Below, piece by piece: positions 59,291-64,000 of a stretch of DNA of 64,000 bases. The position numbers were made by a program, and so were the translations under genes. Source of the DNA: Mytilisepta virgata (lineage: Eukaryota > Mollusca > Bivalvia > Mytilida > Mytilidae). Positions within the stretch are counted from its first letter, which is position 1. Each line of letters opens with the position of its first letter. The DNA lies in NCBI GenBank assembly GCA_028015205.1, contig CM051520.1:38763494-38827493 (forward strand), written 5' to 3'. Below the pieces are notes generated by a model. That model worked only from the letters and a program-made list of their open reading frames with translations, was not told the origin of the DNA and made no database searches.

Positions 59291-59905
59291 CAAAACAAAG
59301 CTTAAAAAATGTTCCTTTCTGTTGGCAAATTCACATCGAACAGTGAGAGGCGAACTCGGATGGACTTCTTGCTATATCAAACAACGAACCGCAAGCATCC
59401 GCTTAAAGTGTCGTATTGTTCGATCTGATGATGTGCGACTTACGCGAAGGATTTCAGCTTGGACAGCAAATCGTCGAAAAGGTTGGCATATTCAAGTGGG
59501 CAAGATAATTGAAAAGATCGAAGCAACGCAAATTGTCAATGACGTTACAATTACAACAAAAACAGTAATGAATACGTGAACGACTAGCAGATTTGGACAA
59601 TGATGAATTCGTGCACGAAATGAATAATGACAGGAATAATGTAAATTGTAATAAACTCAGGACTTATAGACAATATAAAGCTAAAGTAAAGACTGAGCTT
59701 TACGTGAAACTCAGAATGCCTCGATCTGTTCGCAGAATCGTTGCTCCGTTCGGTAGCGGGTCGTTACCGCTAGCCACCGAGACAGGCCGATACGCACGAC
59801 CACAAGTACCTTTAGAGGACAGAAGATATTGCTTCTGTAACCAAGGGGTGGTGGAAGACGAGAAAAAATTCTTAATGAACTGTGATTTATACGACGACTT
59901 TTGAT
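59290..59905 (+). pseudogene. LINE C-terminal region with zinc-knuckle-like motif
   Basis: GELGWTSCYIKQRTASIRL and then KLRTYRQYKAKVKTELYVKL, FGSGSLPLATETGRYAR and CFCNQGVVEDEKKFLMNC. The pattern PL-x2-ETGRY followed by C-x-C-x(n)-EDE-x2-F-x3-C is the standard C-terminus of this LINE group. The histidine of the usual EDE-x-HF motif is changed (EKKF), another sign of decay. Confidence 0.75.
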
Positions 59906-60439
59906 TTGAACTGATTGTGAAGGCTAGAAATTGTATCTAAAATTTTGAAACACTAAATATTGACAGCCAATTTCACATTATTATGAATTGTAGGGAAATC
60001 CAGTCCTCTCTTTCAATTGGACTTTTAATTTTTATACGAGAAGAAAACGTTTTACTTAATATTCATATATATTGATCTAGTTTCTTTTTTTAATATGAAT
60101 CTTAAATATTTCAAGATTTTAAAGTTTTTTTAAAATATTTTTAAGTTTTGATACGGAATATATATATTTTTATCATATTTTCTATAAAGATTGCAAATTT
60201 TTAAACCATTGAGAAATATGTAACAGTCTATTTTACTTCGAATTGTATATATGGAAAGATGTAAAAAGCACAGTGTCTTATAAGTCTACCTTTAGTTAAG
60301 GGTGGATATTTGATCTTTGTGTTTTATGTGTGTATCGTAGATTTTTATGACTGATCAAATATGTCACACTATAATAAAATATCTAATTATTATTATTATT
60401 ATATTTACTTAGATTAAATTATTCTTTCAGAATATGGAT

Positions 60440-60790
60440 AAGTAAGTTTAGAACAAATAATATCCATATTCCAATAGAAACTGGGGAAAAGTTCCGAGAG
60501 AAAACAGAATATGCAAATTGTGTTTTGAAGGAATTGGTGATGAATATCACTATTTATTATTATGTCAAGATGTTCCTCTTATTTTCATGAAAACCCAACC
60601 CAATTTAAAATGAAAGGTCTGCTCTCCCTTTGCCATGTAGAACTATTAACCAATATTTCTCACTTTATAAAAATGTTATGCAAATTAATATAAGACTGCG
60701 TGAAAATTATATTTTTTAATTTGTTTGGTAAATTGTATTGCTTTATTGTAATAATATTTATTGTAATTATGTCTCATGTTACACATTTAT
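60440..60790 (+). pseudogene. Small LINE 3' fragment
   Basis: RICKLCFEGIGDEYHYLLLC at about 60505-60565 is the C-terminal LINE motif from a different copy, 5'-truncated and lying directly after the 3' tail of the larger LINE. Confidence 0.55.
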
Positions 60791-60905
60791 GTGTCTGATG
60801 ACTTATTTAATCAAGTATTCAAGAGATTATTTTTAGAGACTCCTTTTGTTCTTGGTTTAACCGGGCAAATCTTTACAAGATGCAAGAAGGAAAATTTCAG
60901 TTCTT

Positions 60906-61053
60906 AGGGGACCGTCCATTTAACTTCAAAAGGGTGGGGGCGGTTATGGGTTTTGTCCGAGTCAGAAACTTTTTAGCGCTGTCAATCAAATTATTTTTTC
61001 GAAAAAAAACAATACCCCCCCCCCCCCCCCCTTGAAGATAAATGGTCGGTCCC
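60906..61053. mobile_element. 148-bp MITE with GGGACCGTCCATTTA-type ends
   Basis: Left 'ggggaccgtccatttaactt' and right (inverted) 'gggaccgaccatttatcttc' match over about 25 bp, with G- and C-rich inner ends. The termini resemble but differ from the GGGAGCAACCATTTG family. Confidence 0.65.
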
Positions 61054-61734
61054 AAAACTTTTATTTTAAATTAGTAGTACGGTGTGACCGAACTATGCAG
61101 ACCTAAATTGTATTGCAATAAACTTAACTACTATCAAATAAAAGAAAAAACAATAGACTAACGTGTAACGAAGTATCACTTGACAACATAGACACCAAAT
61201 AAAACACATCAAAACACATATTAAAGATAAGTCTTGTCAGTCCGTTCGATGTTAAGAAGTAAATCCAGCGATAGAAATTTACACCCCAAATAAAACTGAA
61301 CATCAATTGAAATAGATTGTAAAAACTGGAAATTTATAAGTACATGTATTACAGAAAGTCTTTCAGAAATAATTAATTAAAGTCTTTGTCCAAATTACCA
61401 CCATTAACTTGTGAAAATCACAAAAAAAAACTGCAAGTCAAATACATGTATCTCGGTTCAATTACATGAGTCAACTGTACACAAGTACCGGTTTATATTG
61501 TTCTCGAAATCATAAGGTGAAATAATCTGATAAAATACCGAAAAAAAGCAATCAGAAACTCCAAACCTCTCTATTTGTAGCCGTGCTGGTCAGCAAGGCC
61601 TTCGAGAAGCATCTGAAATATAAATTATGGAACGCCATAGGGTTCAATAAAGCAAAGCAAGTGAGCAATACACAATTAGACGCTGTGGTTGCCAAACGAA
61701 TGCCGATGAACGCATATTGTGGATTTTCGCAGTA

Positions 61735-62478
61735 CAGTAGAGTTCGTTTATAACGAAGTCCAGGAGACTTTTGATTTGATTCGTTATAGGCATTGTTCGT
61801 TATAAAAAAAATGCCGTGTGACTTGCCTTTTCGATGTATCGATATCGCTATTGGTGTCAGTTTGAAACACTATTATTTATAACGAGTAACTACCTATTGT
61901 ATTTTATGTCAAAAGAAATAGTGTTAGAAGTAAAGAGATTGAATTTGTCAATTGCCGCCATACGTCACAGAAGGCAGATAAACAAATTGTTTCGCAATTT
62001 CAATAATTTGTTACATCAGATCACTTTAAAGGATTAAACCTCGTATGGGATTAAAAAATATGTTTGTTATTAGGGAGCAACCATTTGATTTTTAGGGGGA
62101 GGGGGCTAGGATCAAATCTGAAATAAAATTGGAGTCCCAGGATTTTGGCAAAATAAAGACAGGATCACTTTAGCTGTGAAAAAATGCAGGACTTGTGTCA
62201 ATCAGGAAATTTTTTGGTTAAAATGAAAATAAAAATTTAGGCCACAATAGCGGCCCCCCCAAAAAATCCAGGACCAAAATTTCGACAAAAAGAATGGGCA
62301 GGATCTAACATTTGATCCTAGCCCCCCCCTCCCCCTTAAAAATAAAATGGTTGTTCAATTTGCATGATTTATTTATGAAAACTTCGTTTAAGCAGAAATG
62401 GGACCAGGCTATAACATTAGCTTAATTATTATCATCATTTCGTTACAAGCCAGTACGTTATAAACGAAAAATCTACTG
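61735..62478. mobile_element. pogo/Tigger-like element with TA duplication, carrying a nested MITE
   Basis: Left 'cagtagagttcgtttataac' and right (inverted) 'cagtagatttttcgtttata' are inverted ends with TA on each side (61733-61734, 62479-62480). The interior has a 67-codon frame (61834-62037) that may be a degraded transposase piece but is not recognisable. A second element (62073-62355) is nested within. Confidence 0.65.
62073..62355. mobile_element. GGGAGCAACCATTTG-family MITE nested in the pogo-like element
   Basis: Left 'gggagcaaccatttgatttt', body 'ggctaggatcaaatctgaaa' and 'ggcaggatctaacatttgat', right 'ttaaaaataaaatggttgtt'. The best two-ended copy of the family in the window, with G- and C-rich inner TIR tracts. 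Confidence 0.78.
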
Positions 62479-62479
62479 T

Positions 62480-63975
62480 ACTTAACAAGAGTTTGCCAAG
62501 TTTATTTCTAAAAGTTATGGGTGACCTGGTGCTTTGCGTCATTAATTCAATGTATACTTATTCACATTTAAAACACTAAGTTCCCGGAAAGCTTTCGAGA
62601 TCTATAATTTTTCAAATGTATTTGTGCATTGATTAGTGTATAGGCTGAGCGATGCTCGTCCAGGAAAATAACTAAACAATGTTATACGTAAAATAATTTA
62701 CATCCCCCATATATTCAACATTGTTAAAGATATAGAAATATGTTTTTTTCCTGTTCTGAGAAATTCCAATTTCAATTACACCTAGTTCTTTACATTTGAA
62801 AAGAAAATAAAAAAAAAAAAAACAGTCAATTTAGGGTTATTAATGTACATTTTCTTTATGTGTTCTTAAAATCACGTACAAAAATAAACAAACAAAGAAA
62901 AAAATGAATAATAACGAAAAGTTTTAAAAAAATCACAAAAAAGAAATTTTCGGAATTTCTTTATGCTGGAAAAGCATTAATTTAGTAAAATGATCTATGT
63001 CTAGCGAAATATAATTGAGTAGGTATAAATTATCTCATATAAATAAGACATGGAGATGTGTGCTATGCCCTTCACATTTCGCTTTAAATTCAAAGGGCAA
63101 TATTAACATATTCATATTTCACTATATCACCATCATAATGAAGAAGGGTGTGGTGTGAAGATATACACATGCTCGCCCTGACACAATTCAACAAAAGTAA
63201 TAACCTTTTTAATGGAACTTTTTTATATTCAACTGAGCCAACAAAACGATCTTTTAACACCACAACAAATTGATTCGACTGAATGAAATAATAATTGCAC
63301 ATAACAAAATAGAAATTAACTCAATAAAATAATATTTGAACATAACAACATATGAACAAACAAAAAAATCAGACGAATTGATTTAATAAAACAACAAATG
63401 GACGTAACAAAATTTTGAAAATGAACATAAGACAGCCGTGGCGTTCCATACTTTTTACTGCTGTTGTTTATCTCACAGGGGCCCGACTTCTGGATATTTA
63501 TTTCTTTTTCATTTTATTTTTTGTTGTCTTATTTCATAAGTACTTTTACTAAAAATTTACTATAACAACAAATATTCTGTGTTTATTATCAATGTGCTAT
63601 ACACTATCCACGTCCTTATACTATAAAATGCTTGATTGATTTCATGCAAGCCCGTTGGGAGAAAATTTGGGAAACAAATTTTCTATATAGTAATATCAGT
63701 TTTCACAAGTTGGCAGAATTTTAGGAAGCCCAGAAGTAAACCGGAAGTGATCAGTAAACTTTCTGTCTTCCCACTTCACAGTTTGCTTTGAGGATTATCA
63801 ATGTTTCAATGTTACATGCTAAGAGCAAAACATTATGGAAAAAGAAGAGAGCGTACGTACTTTTTGCAACAGAAGAAAATCGTCGCATCAGATAAATTTA
63901 ATTCAAATATTTCCTGTTGTTGATTAAAACTGACAAATCCTTCAAGGATTTGATTATGCATAGCATATCACACAT
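62480..63975. other. Intergenic stretch, no gene recognised
   Basis: Very AT-rich. Repeated phrases of the type 'acataacaa.at..aaca' occur from about 63290 to 63430. No coding sequence, RNA gene or element end is supported. Confidence 0.4.
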
Positions 63976-64000
63976 TAGGGAACAACCATTTAACATCAAG
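63976..64000 (+). mobile_element. Partial element cut by the window edge
   Basis: 'agggaacaaccatttaacat' matches the start of the MITE families at 62073 and 60906. Only the terminus is visible. Confidence 0.45.

Larger units (their letters stand above)
53890..60405 (+). mobile_element. Near full-length, dead LINE (ORF1, endonuclease, RT) with two nested DNA elements
   Basis: In order: ORF1-like region (53896-54780), endonuclease part 1 (54780-55284), an inserted DNA element (55285-55841), endonuclease part 2 and linker (55842-56813), an inserted 1.47-kb element (56814-58279), RT (58280-59280), C-terminal region (59290-59905), and a 3' UTR that ends with aataaaatatctaattatta and an (att) tail at about 60405. 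The layout fits the L2/CR1/Jockey group of non-LTR retrotransposons; the clade is not assigned. Many stops and frameshifts occur throughout. Confidence 0.8.

Noticed and set aside
61834..62037. 67-codon frame as a host gene
   Set aside because: It is wholly inside the pogo-like element and has no recognisable domain; kept only as a possible transposase relic.

Overview
The window is eukaryotic nuclear DNA: AT-rich, long introns with GT-AG junctions, no operons, and very dense in transposon debris. The gene sequences and the repeat families (long elements whose ends read as gctcacctg/caggtgagc, tRNA-headed SINEs ending in CCACTGGACGTTAAACAA, Penelope-like RT debris) point to a bivalve mollusc, probably a mussel. 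That assignment is recognition from memory, not a search.

Four host protein genes can be assembled exon by exon with consistent phases. (1) INTS2 (Integrator subunit 2), minus strand, nine 5' exons from 15402 to 2258; the 3' part lies beyond the left edge. (2) MED31 (Mediator subunit 31), plus strand, four exons from 19805 to 30123, complete at 132 codons. INTS2 and MED31 are head to head, about 4.4 kb between start codons, so two RNA polymerase II co-regulators share an intergenic region. (3) and (4) Two small paralogous type I membrane proteins, each with signal peptide, one CUB domain, one transmembrane helix and a short basic tail, arranged tail to tail: gene A on plus (34694-41710, 240 aa) and gene B on minus (52436-46625, 230 aa).

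The most striking mobile element is a complete 5.2 kb Mutator-like (MULE) DNA transposon in MED31 intron 1 (20345-25526). It has about 275-bp terminal inverted repeats, a perfect 9-bp target duplication, a PHD-finger exon spliced to an OTU-type cysteine-protease region, a DDE MULE transposase, and a subterminal 89-bp tandem array. The reading frame carries one apparent frameshift and one stop.

Other layers: four long elements of one family (130-2250, 4402-5869, 6019-8446, and 42941-44087 reversed), two of them embedded in units of a second repeat and one carrying nested insertions; three SINE-like elements sharing a 3' tail; a minisatellite made from the 3' end of MED31 exon 3 including its splice donor; an AT-rich palindromic array (30470-30795); a decayed ORF1/EN/RT LINE (53890-60405) interrupted by two DNA elements whose target duplications can be read from the broken reading frame; MITE families with TIRs including a GGGAGCAACCATTTG family; a pogo-like element carrying a nested MITE; and Penelope-like RT debris. 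The right 1.5 kb and several intergenic stretches show no recognisable gene.
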